From: an uncultured Fretibacterium sp.
GTDB lineage: Bacteria > Synergistota > Synergistia > Synergistales > Aminobacteriaceae
Reading direction: 5' to 3'
Assembly (NCBI RefSeq): GCF_938030725.1
Contig: NZ_CALHIQ010000134.1
Coordinates: 1 to 6,985, forward strand
DNA length: 6,985 nucleotides
Part shown: in pieces, positions 1 to 5,906 of the stretch
How the letters are laid out: each line of letters begins with the position of its first letter
Position numbering within the stretch: position 1 is the stretch's first letter
Program-made: the position numbers and the translations under genes
The notes under the pieces: generated by a model
What the model was told of the DNA's origin: nothing
The model's input: only the letters and a program-made list of their open reading frames with translations
Databases searched by the model: none

Positions 1-968
1 CCGTCCGCCGTGCCGTCCGGCACGAGGAGGAGCCCATGGAGGAGGCGGGGTCCGCTCCCGATCTGCAGATTGGCCAGCCAGGCCGTCAGCCTGACGGTGA
101 CGCCGCTCTCGTCCGGGAGGATGGAGAGCGCGCCAGCGGCCTCCACCTCGGAGGCGGGGACGCCGCCCCGGCCGACGACCGCGTAGGCCGCGTCGCCCGC
201 CCCGGCCCCCTGAAACGTCAGGGTCAGGGCGCGGAACAGCTCCTCAACGTCGGGTACGCTGCCGCGGGTCGCCTCGCGGCCCAGGAGCTTCGAGAGTTCC
301 GCCCAGGCGTAGGCGTACTCGAAGCTGACGGACAGCAGGTCGCCGCGGGCGCTGTCCGGTAGGGTGAGGGTCACGCCCGGCCTCGCGGCGTCCGCGTACT
401 CCTGACGCCGGGAGAAGGCGATGGGCGACGTGGCGGGGATGCTTCGGATGGGGGAGGGGGAGGCGTTCCACGCCAAGCGGAAATCGCGCTGGAATGCCGC
501 GCTCTCCGTCGCCGCCGGGTCCAGGTCCGCAAAGCCGAGGGCCATGCCGTACCGCGCCAGTTCCTCGTTGAAGCGGCTCAGCCGCTCCAGGACCCGCGGC
601 GCCACGTCCAGGTACGTCGTCCGGGGCCTCACGACGACGGAAACGGCGTCGGACGCGGAGGAGGAGCGGACCGCGACCTCCGCCCGGCCCGGCGCAACGG
701 CGTGGATGCGGGCGCTCTGGTTGTTGAGGCGCTCGACACGGACCGCGCCCGCGCTGCTGCTCCAGCTCAGGCTGAGGGCGGCGCTGTCGTCCGAGATCGG
801 GTTCCAGTCCGCGTCGTAGGCCAGGGCCGTGAGGCTCAGGGACTGCCCCTGGAGGAGGTCCAACTCCCTGGGCCCCTGGATGCGGACGTATTTGACCCCC
901 ACAAGCCCAAAGGCGGCGGAGCAGAGCGCCCCCAGGCACAGGAGGCCCAGCAGGGGCAGGCGCCGCAT
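1..968 (-). CDS. Exported protein with Big_2-like Ig domain, 3' end outside window
   Basis: An uninterrupted frame of 322 codons runs from an ATG at 968 off the left edge; I translated it codon by codon and found no stop. The start is supported by a GGAGG 8 nt upstream and by the TGATG overlap with the preceding gene's stop. Residues 1-20 (MRRLPLLGLLCLGALCSAAF) form a signal peptide with two Arg and a Leu-rich core. No good lipobox is present, because Leu precedes each Cys, so signal peptidase I cleavage near Ser-Ala-Ala is more likely. Residues about 25-115 resemble a bacterial Ig-like group 2 domain: a repeated Gly-Gln-Ser-Leu strand, Trp-Ser-Ser-Ser at 69-72, Ala-Pro-Gly-Arg-Ala at 92-96, then Val-rich strands. 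The rest (about 116-322) is unrecognised; residues 278-322 resemble residues 540-580 of the upstream neighbour. The gene is probably co-translated with that neighbour as a surface protein. Whether it ends in the same sorting signal lies outside the window. The reading frame is secure; the Ig call is moderate. Confidence 0.85.
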   Translation of the reverse strand, partial: MRRLPLLGLLCLGALCSAAFGLVGVKYVRIQGPRELDLLQGQSLSLTALAYDADWNPISDDSAALSLSWSSSAGAVRVERLNNQSARIHAVAPGRAEVAVRSSSASDAVSVVVRPRTTYLDVAPRVLERLSRFNEELARYGMALGFADLDPAATESAAFQRDFRLAWNASPSPIRSIPATSPIAFSRRQEYADAARPGVTLTLPDSARGDLLSVSFEYAYAWAELSKLLGREATRGSVPDVEELFRALTLTFQGAGAGDAAYAVVGRGGVPASEVEAAGALSILPDESGVTVRLTAWLANLQIGSGPRLLHGLLLVPDGTAD

Positions 969-2935
969 CACCCCCGCCTCCCCCTGCACCGCAGCGCCGC
1001 GCCGAGGGCTGCCAGCGCGCCGAACAGCAGGCCCGGTCCCACCGCGTCACAGCCGCCGCCCGACTCCTTGGAGTCCTTCGGCGGCGTGGGCCCGGGGCGG
1101 TCGTTATCGACGTACTCCGCTGGGGCGACGTAGAAGGTGAGGTTCCACGCGTCGTCCTTCAGGCCATCGCGCAGGATCATGAAGGTGTTGCTGTTGGTGG
1201 CGGTCTGGTCCGGCACCAGGTACAGCGCCGGGCGCACGCCGTCGCGGGTGCCGTCCATCAGCATGGCGATGAAGCTCACCGTGATGACGCCGCGGTCCTC
1301 GTCCATGAACACCTTCACCTGGCTGTCGTAGGCCCCCCGCTTGATCATCTCCTGCACCATGTCCCAGGGGTTGTCGGGCTCGCCCTTCCGGCGGCTCAGC
1401 AGGTACACGCTGAAGGCCTGGGCGAATTCGTCGTGGACGTCCCCCGTCTTGTGCCACTGCTCCAGCAGGCTCTCCCAGTGGCGACTGACGTAGAGGTTCG
1501 TCCGCGGCAGGTTGAAGGTGACGTGCAGGGGCAACATCCCCTCCGTGCCCGTCTTGCGCAGGTTGGCGGGGACCCTCAGGTTCACGGAGAAGGAGTTCAG
1601 GACGTCCCCCGCCACGTAGTCGTACTTGACGGAGCCCGCGTTCAGGATCCGGGCCGCCGGGACCTTCACCTCCAGGAGGGGCTCTCCGTCCCGTGAGCTC
1701 ATGGCCTTCGCCACGTTTTCGAGGAAGGTGGTGCTGGCCGCGCGGGGGTTGAACGCCTGGACCCTGTAGGGCGCGGCCTGGGTGGTGCCGCCGCTGCCCG
1801 TGTCGGCCTCGACGCTCCCCAGGTCCACGCCGAAGAGGATCTGGTGGTTCAGGGTCAGGCTGCGGAAGCCCGCCGCGGGGTCCACGGGGTAGAGGCGAAG
1901 CGGCGTCTTCTCGCCCTGGTTCACGTTGTAGCGCTGGCGGTAGACCGCCGTGAGCCCCGGGGCGATGTGGCTCTTCTCGTCCAGCTGAAAGCGCTGGGGC
2001 ACGTCGCGCTGGTTCGGCGTCCGGGGCAGGTCGAACCTCCAGAAGGCGGGGTTCTGGTGCGCCCAGGCGTGCTGATCGTAGCGCTGGACGGCGTACCGGA
2101 CGGCCGTGTGGTTCGTCACCTCGGTGGTGAGGGTGTAGTGAATCCGCTCGTCGTTGATGGGCCACGCTTCCACGGGCACGAACACCCACTGGTTGCCGCC
2201 CGTCGTCATGTCGGCTGTCACGTCCCACGTGAAGCGGTCGCAGGCCACGATGTTGCCCTGGACGGAGGTCGTGTTGTCGCGCAGCGCAGCGTTCACCTGA
2301 AGGGGCTCGTCCGCCGCCGTGCCGTTGTAGACGTTGGCGATGACGAAGGGGACCTCAAGCGTCTGGGACGGCGTGGAGGGGTAGGCGGAGCTGGGGTTCT
2401 GATGGAACAGGAAATTGCCCCTCACGCTCTCGTACACGCCAGGGTTCTTCCTCTTGACGAACTGGAGCTGGTACTGTTTCCAGGAGCGGTCGTAGTACGT
2501 TTTGCCCGTGGGCGTGCCGTTCGGCGTCTTCTGGACGGCGTAGATGGCGTTGTCCACCAGGGCGTCCGGCGTGACGGCGTCGGAGCCGAGCGAGGAGAGG
2601 TTCACCGTCAGGTTCCCCTGGGAGGCGGGCAGGACCAGAAACAGCGTGTGGATGTCCCGGTTCGACTCGCGGTCGAAGTCGCTGGTGGAGCGCCCGTTCA
2701 CCACCTGCATGGAGTTTCGGTCCGACACGATGTCGCCCGAGGCGTCGAGCCCCGTCCCGCCCTTCGCAGAGTCGGCGGTGTCCCCCAGGGTGTCGTAGCC
2801 TCCCGTGATCACCATCCACTGCGCGCCCACTCCACTTGGCCCGTACAGGTCGTCAAACTGATACAGCGCCTCCGCCGGCAGCGCCAGCGCCGCGACGAGC
2901 GCCAGGGCGCCGGCCCGCTTCCAAAATTTTCCCAT
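968..2935 (-). CDS. Secreted protein with Synergist-CTERM-like sorting signal
   Basis: This 655-residue protein is probably exported and held at the envelope. The start at 2935 is preferred over an in-frame ATG at 3013 because AAGGAGG lies 7 nt upstream and the protein then opens directly with a signal peptide: a Lys/Arg n-region at residues 3-7, a hydrophobic core at 8-19, and a Pro-Ala-Glu-Ala cleavage site after residue 23. The 3013 start would bury this signal behind 26 charged residues. The mature part (24-610) is rich in beta-prone, Asn/Thr-rich segments and matches no family I can name. Residues 612-621 are a Pro-rich linker. Then come Ser-Gly-Gly-Gly-Cys (625-629), a hydrophobic helix (about 632-648) and an Arg-rich end (649-655). 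This matches my recollection of the Synergist-CTERM sorting domain, in which the Cys is the likely processing or lipid-attachment residue; that mechanism is inference. The stop overlaps the start of the next envelope gene. The biological role is unknown. Confidence 0.88.
   Translation of the reverse strand: MGKFWKRAGALALVAALALPAEALYQFDDLYGPSGVGAQWMVITGGYDTLGDTADSAKGGTGLDASGDIVSDRNSMQVVNGRSTSDFDRESNRDIHTLFLVLPASQGNLTVNLSSLGSDAVTPDALVDNAIYAVQKTPNGTPTGKTYYDRSWKQYQLQFVKRKNPGVYESVRGNFLFHQNPSSAYPSTPSQTLEVPFVIANVYNGTAADEPLQVNAALRDNTTSVQGNIVACDRFTWDVTADMTTGGNQWVFVPVEAWPINDERIHYTLTTEVTNHTAVRYAVQRYDQHAWAHQNPAFWRFDLPRTPNQRDVPQRFQLDEKSHIAPGLTAVYRQRYNVNQGEKTPLRLYPVDPAAGFRSLTLNHQILFGVDLGSVEADTGSGGTTQAAPYRVQAFNPRAASTTFLENVAKAMSSRDGEPLLEVKVPAARILNAGSVKYDYVAGDVLNSFSVNLRVPANLRKTGTEGMLPLHVTFNLPRTNLYVSRHWESLLEQWHKTGDVHDEFAQAFSVYLLSRRKGEPDNPWDMVQEMIKRGAYDSQVKVFMDEDRGVITVSFIAMLMDGTRDGVRPALYLVPDQTATNSNTFMILRDGLKDDAWNLTFYVAPAEYVDNDRPGPTPPKDSKESGGGCDAVGPGLLFGALAALGAALRCRGRRG
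977..981 (-). promoter_or_regulatory. Shine-Dalgarno for the Big_2-like gene
   Basis: The minus strand reads GGAGG here, 8 nt before the ATG at 968, inside the last codons of the upstream gene. It fixes the start of the Big_2-like gene and fits reinitiation at the TGATG overlap. Confidence 0.6.
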
Positions 2936-2942
2936 GCTGAAA

Positions 2943-2949
2943 CCTCCTT
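2943..2949 (-). promoter_or_regulatory. Strong Shine-Dalgarno that decides the start at 2935
   Basis: The minus strand carries AAGGAGG 7 nt before the ATG at 2935, an almost perfect complement to the 16S rRNA 3' end. It selects the start that places the signal peptide at the N-terminus. Confidence 0.85.
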
Positions 2950-2985
2950 GGCTGCTCCTGCGCTTTCGCGCCCGATCCATCATAG

Positions 2986-2991
2986 ATAATA
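2986..2991 (-). promoter_or_regulatory. Possible -10 element of the envelope-gene pair
   Basis: The minus strand reads TATTAT within a short AT-rich patch in an otherwise very GC-rich region, about 50 nt before the ATG at 2935. It matches the sigma-70 -10 consensus at five of six positions. No convincing -35 is present at 16-18 nt: a TTGCGA (3013-3018) lies 21 nt away, which is too far. Treat it as a candidate only. The inverted repeat immediately upstream covers the position of a -35 box. Confidence 0.3.
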
Positions 2992-2994
2992 TCC

Positions 2995-3050
2995 TCAGGG
3001 AAGCGCTGGTCATCGCAAGGACCGTTGGGATAGCCGACCGCGCTTCCTGA
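2995..3050 (-). repeat. Imperfect inverted repeat, 15-bp stem with two bulges
   Basis: Arms 2995-3011 and 3036-3050 pair over 15 Watson-Crick base pairs, interrupted only by a bulged base at 3000 and another at 3007, both in the same arm, around a 24-nt loop. I checked each pair by hand. It lies in the gap between the DUF255 gene and the secreted-protein gene. As RNA on the minus strand it would form a GC-rich hairpin followed by GGATATTATC, which is U-containing but not a clean U-tract. It could be a terminator of the upstream unit, an attenuator or leader structure, or an operator overlapping the promoter. The structure is clear; its job is not. Confidence 0.7.
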
Positions 3051-3066
3051 CAGCTTGAATGTTCAA

Positions 3067-3081
3067 CGGGGCTGCGCCCCG
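3067..3081 (-). terminator. Short GC hairpin after the DUF255 gene, weak terminator candidate
   Basis: CGGGGC and GCCCCG form a perfect 6-bp stem with a 3-nt loop, starting 13 nt past the DUF255 stop codon. The following minus-strand bases (TTGAACATTC) are not a proper T-run, so intrinsic termination would be weak. It may act together with the larger hairpin at 2995-3050. Confidence 0.3.
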
Positions 3082-3094
3082 ACCAGATCAGCGG

Positions 3095-5209
3095 TTACCT
3101 GTCCTTTGACCTTGCGCTCCGGTGCGCACGGGACAGCCTTCTCTCGTGGCGTGCGGCCCGCTCATGGCGCGCCGCGCGGTCCGGGCGCCGCCGGACCTCC
3201 TCCTCCGGCGCCGGCTCCACCCCTCCGTCCGGCGCGGCGGCTGCGGTTTCCTCCGGTTCCTCCGCGGGCTTTTTCCGGGGCTCCTCGTCCTTTGGCTTCA
3301 CCGGCCTCCAGAGGGCCGACGCGGCGATGAGGGACAGGTGGGACACGGGGTCCTGTGCCGCAGCGTGGGCGAAGCTCGCGACGATCTCCTTGGACAGGTC
3401 CGCGTACCGCTTCTCCTCCAGCGCCGCGCCGAGGCGCGACAGAGCCAAGGCCGCCAGCGCGTTGGCGGAGGGCAGGTCGCCGTCCTCCGCCGTCTTGTAG
3501 CGCATGAAGATGTTTGCGTCGCTTCCGGGGGTGAGGAAGAGTCCGCCCTCCTCCCGGTCCAGACAGTTCTCGATCATGGCCTCCGCCAGAAGGGCGCCGT
3601 AGTCGAGCCAGTCCCGTGCCTGCTTCTCGCCAGCCTCGGCCTTGACGGCGGCGCGGTAGAGCTCCGTCACGCCCCACAGCAGCGCCGCGTAATCGCCGGC
3701 CAGGGCGGGGATATCCGAGCTGTCGCGCCAGCGGCGAAGCCAGCCGGCCTTCCTGTCCAGGAGCGTCTTCTGGAGGAAAAAGGCCGTGCGCTCCGCAAGC
3801 TCCCGCCAATCGGGGCAATCAAAGGCGGAGGAGGCGCGGGCCAACGCGCCGATCATGAGCCCATTCCAGCCCATCAGGACCTTCGCGTCGCAGGCCGGGG
3901 CCGGTCGCCTCCGCCGCGCTTCGAGGAGGCGCGCGCGCGCGTCGGCCAGCTTCTGCGCCGCGTCCTGGGGCCGCAGGCCGAACCGCCGGGCCAGCTCCGA
4001 GACGGTGGTGGCCTCGTACAGGATGTTGTAGCCGATCTTGGCACCAGCCAGCTCGTCCCCGAAGTTGCCCCCCGGCATGACGGCGTAGGCCGCGCAGAAC
4101 AGGCCCGCCTCGCCGTCCGGCAGCAGGGCCCGAATCTCGTTGTCGCGCCACAGGTAGTAGCGCCCTTCGCCGTCGGCGCTCTCCGAGTCGATGGAGGTGT
4201 AAAAGGCCGGGGAGGAGTCCGACAGGTCCCGGGTGACGAAGCCGACGATGTCCTCTGCCATCGTCCTGTAGAAGGGGTCGGGCCTCACTTCCTGGGCAAG
4301 AGCAGCCGTCAGGAGGAGCGCGGCCTGGGTGGAGAGGAGTTTCTCGAAGTGGGGGGTGATCCAGCGTTCGTCCGTCGCGTAGCGGGCAAAACCGCCCCCC
4401 AGGTGGTCGTGGATGCCGCCCCGCCACATGCGCCGCAGCGTCAGGTCCACCATGGCGAAGGTTTCATCCCGCTCCTGTTGGGAGTTGAGGGCCGAGCCCG
4501 CCTGCTGGAGCAGGAAGAGGAGCTTCGGGACCTCCGGGAACTTCGGAGCCGTCCCGAAGCCGCCCCAGTCCACGTCGAAGGAGCGGCGCAGGGCGTTCAG
4601 GGCCTCGCGCGCCGCCGCGGTCCCCACGCGCCCCTTCCGGGGCAGCCTGCAGCGAAGTTGAAGCAGGGCCGTCAGGTCCTCCGCCGCCCGCAGGACGTCC
4701 TCCCGCTGCATCAGCCAGAGCCACTTGACGCGGGGCAGGATGTCCGTTATGCCGGGCATCTGGCCCGTGGTGCGCTTGGGCAGCCACGTGGTGGCGAAGA
4801 AGGGGCGCCCGTCCGGCGCCAGAAACAAATTGAGGGGCCAGCCCCCTGAGCCGTTCTGCAGCCGGCAGACCTCCATGAAGAGCGCATCCAAGTCCGGCCG
4901 CTCCTCCCGGTCCACGCACACCGGGATGCAGGCGTCGTTCATCAGCTCGGCCGTCTCCGGGTCCGAGAAGCACTCGCGCTCCATGACGTGACACCAGTGG
5001 CAGGACGAGAAGCCGATGGACAAGAACAGGGGCTTGTCCTCGCGGCGGGCGGCCTCGAACGCCTCAGGACCCCACGGATACCAACCGATGGGGTCCCTCG
5101 CGTGCTGTTGTAGGAAGGGGCTTCGTTCGTCCCCCAGACGGTTCTTCGGCAGCCAGGCCTCCTCCGCGGGGGCCGCGCCCGGCCGGCTGCGCTCCTCCGG
5201 TCCCGTCAT
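3095..5209 (-). CDS. DUF255 thioredoxin-like/six-hairpin protein (YyaL/SPATA20 family)
   Basis: This 704-residue protein has the full architecture of the DUF255 family, whose biochemical role is poorly defined. Residues about 20-145 are the thioredoxin-like domain: the Ser-Ser-Cys-His-Trp-Cys-His motif with Cys70 and Cys73, then Val-Asp-Arg-Glu-Glu-Arg-Pro-Asp (99-106), and Gly-Gly-Trp-Pro-Leu (122-126) with Pro-Asp-Gly-Arg-Pro-Phe-Phe. Residues about 200-634 are the alpha-barrel-like part: Gly-Gly-Phe-Gly-Thr-Ala-Pro-Lys-Phe-Pro (216-225), Gly-Gly-Ile-His-Asp-His-Leu-Gly-Gly-Gly-Phe (264-274), Pro-His-Phe-Glu-Lys (286-290), Lys-Val-Leu-Met-Gly-Trp-Asn-Gly-Leu-Met (443-452) and Gly-Gly-Leu-Phe-Leu-Thr-Pro (555-561). 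The start at 5209 is set by the TGATG overlap with the HAD gene and an AGGAGG 7 nt upstream; a longer frame from 5278 would lie inside the HAD gene. Odd features: the usual Gly-Gly-Thr-Tyr-Phe-Pro is here Ala-Thr-Thr-Trp-Leu-Pro, and residues 635-704 form an extra charged tail. No signal peptide is visible, so it is probably cytoplasmic. Confidence 0.93.
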   Translation of the reverse strand: MTGPEERSRPGAAPAEEAWLPKNRLGDERSPFLQQHARDPIGWYPWGPEAFEAARREDKPLFLSIGFSSCHWCHVMERECFSDPETAELMNDACIPVCVDREERPDLDALFMEVCRLQNGSGGWPLNLFLAPDGRPFFATTWLPKRTTGQMPGITDILPRVKWLWLMQREDVLRAAEDLTALLQLRCRLPRKGRVGTAAAREALNALRRSFDVDWGGFGTAPKFPEVPKLLFLLQQAGSALNSQQERDETFAMVDLTLRRMWRGGIHDHLGGGFARYATDERWITPHFEKLLSTQAALLLTAALAQEVRPDPFYRTMAEDIVGFVTRDLSDSSPAFYTSIDSESADGEGRYYLWRDNEIRALLPDGEAGLFCAAYAVMPGGNFGDELAGAKIGYNILYEATTVSELARRFGLRPQDAAQKLADARARLLEARRRRPAPACDAKVLMGWNGLMIGALARASSAFDCPDWRELAERTAFFLQKTLLDRKAGWLRRWRDSSDIPALAGDYAALLWGVTELYRAAVKAEAGEKQARDWLDYGALLAEAMIENCLDREEGGLFLTPGSDANIFMRYKTAEDGDLPSANALAALALSRLGAALEEKRYADLSKEIVASFAHAAAQDPVSHLSLIAASALWRPVKPKDEEPRKKPAEEPEETAAAAPDGGVEPAPEEEVRRRPDRAARHERAARHERRLSRAHRSARSKDR

Positions 5210-5868
5210 CAGGACGCCTCCTCGTTCTCGGCCCTGACGATGTCCGGCAACTCCATCAGGGAGTCGATGACGCGCCACGCGCCGAGGTTTTCAAACTGCT
5301 CCCGCGTGAAGTTGCCGCGCGTGATGCCCACCCCCCGCACGCCCGCCGCGAGGGCGGAGCGCATGTCGAGGTCGGAGTCCCCAATGTAGAGCGTTTCCGC
5401 CGCCGGCGCGCTGAAGTCCCCCATCAGCTCAAGCAGCATGTCCGGAGCGGGCTTGAAGGGCCGCCGCCCGCCGTCCGGCCTCCTGCCGCCGATGAGCCGC
5501 TCGAAGTAGCGTGCTGTCCCGGATTGTTCCATGGTGGGGCGCGGGTCCTCCCGGTTTGAGGCCACGGTCAGATGAACCCCCATCGCCTGCAGGGCCGTCA
5601 TAGCCGGCGCCAGGTCGGGAAAGGGGCGAAGCAGGCTGCGCTCCAGGGAATGGGACTTTTCGACGTAGATCCGGGTCCATTCGGGCCGGTACTCCCCCAG
5701 GAGTTCCGCGCAGAAGTCGGGAAGCGGCATGGCGATGCAGCGCATCACCTGCCCGTGGTCCACCCTGGGGCGACCCACCGCGTCGGCCACGGCATTGAAG
5801 CACGCCATGATAGCGTAGCTCGAGTCCACGATCGTCATGTCGTGGTCGAAAATCATCAGTTTGATCAC
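5209..5868 (-). CDS. HAD-superfamily phosphatase, phosphoglycolate phosphatase-like
   Basis: This 219-residue protein is a subfamily I HAD hydrolase, expected to dephosphorylate a small phosphorylated metabolite through an aspartyl-phosphate intermediate. Motif I is Asp8-His-Asp10-Met-Thr12, with nucleophile Asp8 and general acid Asp10. Motif II is the Ser in Thr-Val-Ala-Ser-Asn (Ser104). Motif III is the Lys of Phe-Lys-Pro-Ala-Pro-Asp (Lys139). Motif IV is Gly-Asp-Ser-Asp-Leu-Asp (163-168), followed by the Ala-Leu-Ala-Ala-Gly typical of Gph-like enzymes. The segment between motifs I and II (about 15-95) is the helical cap. A GTG start at 5868 is chosen because GGGAGG lies 6 nt upstream; ATG at 5856 would be 18 nt from it, and the longer frame from 6003 would overlap the upstream gene. 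It follows the repeat protein by 38 nt and overlaps the DUF255 gene by 1 nt. The substrate cannot be told from sequence. Confidence 0.9.
   Translation of the reverse strand: MIKLMIFDHDMTIVDSSYAIMACFNAVADAVGRPRVDHGQVMRCIAMPLPDFCAELLGEYRPEWTRIYVEKSHSLERSLLRPFPDLAPAMTALQAMGVHLTVASNREDPRPTMEQSGTARYFERLIGGRRPDGGRRPFKPAPDMLLELMGDFSAPAAETLYIGDSDLDMRSALAAGVRGVGITRGNFTREQFENLGAWRVIDSLMELPDIVRAENEEAS
5217..5222 (-). promoter_or_regulatory. Shine-Dalgarno for DUF255 gene inside the HAD gene
   Basis: AGGAGG on the minus strand is formed by the Glu-Glu-Ala codons at the end of the HAD gene, 7 nt before the ATG at 5209. It selects that start over the in-frame ATG at 5278 and supports translational coupling. 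Confidence 0.75.
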
Positions 5869-5874
5869 GTTCTG

Positions 5875-5880
5875 CCTCCC
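5875..5880 (-). promoter_or_regulatory. Shine-Dalgarno that selects the GTG start of the HAD gene
   Basis: GGGAGG on the minus strand ends 6 nt before the GTG at 5868, within the 38-nt gap after the repeat-protein gene. No better site precedes the ATG at 5856. Confidence 0.75.
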
Positions 5881-5906
5881 AATCTGCCGCCTCCACCGTC
5901 GGATGG

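Noticed and set aside
11..40. Lipoprotein or anchor end of the left-edge protein inside the window
   Set aside because: The frame is still open at position 3 and no Cys motif or hydrophobic helix has appeared, so the C-terminus lies outside.
244..1050. Minus-strand frame of 268 codons overlapping the left-edge gene
   Set aside because: It is out of frame with the coupled ATG at 968, consists of Arg/Gly/Pro-rich low-complexity sequence, and would overlap two better-supported genes.
1104..2228. Second minus-strand frame of 374 codons inside the secreted-protein gene
   Set aside because: It is a shifted-frame shadow with Arg/Pro/Gly-rich composition and no start signals or motifs.
1844..2989. 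Plus-strand open frame of 381 codons opposite the secreted-protein gene
   Set aside because: The composition is Val/Arg/Gly-rich with no domain motif, and the minus-strand gene has a signal peptide, a strong ribosome-binding site and a sorting signal.
2936..3013. N-terminal extension of the secreted protein to an ATG at 3013
   Set aside because: It would place 26 charged residues before a clear signal peptide and ignore the strong Shine-Dalgarno before 2935; it also runs through the hairpin and promoter-like patch.
3122..4849. Long plus-strand open frame (575 codons) opposite the DUF255 gene
   Set aside because: It mirrors a confidently identified gene, its translation is low-complexity Gly/Arg/Pro/Val-rich with no recognisable motif, and long antisense frames are expected at this GC content.
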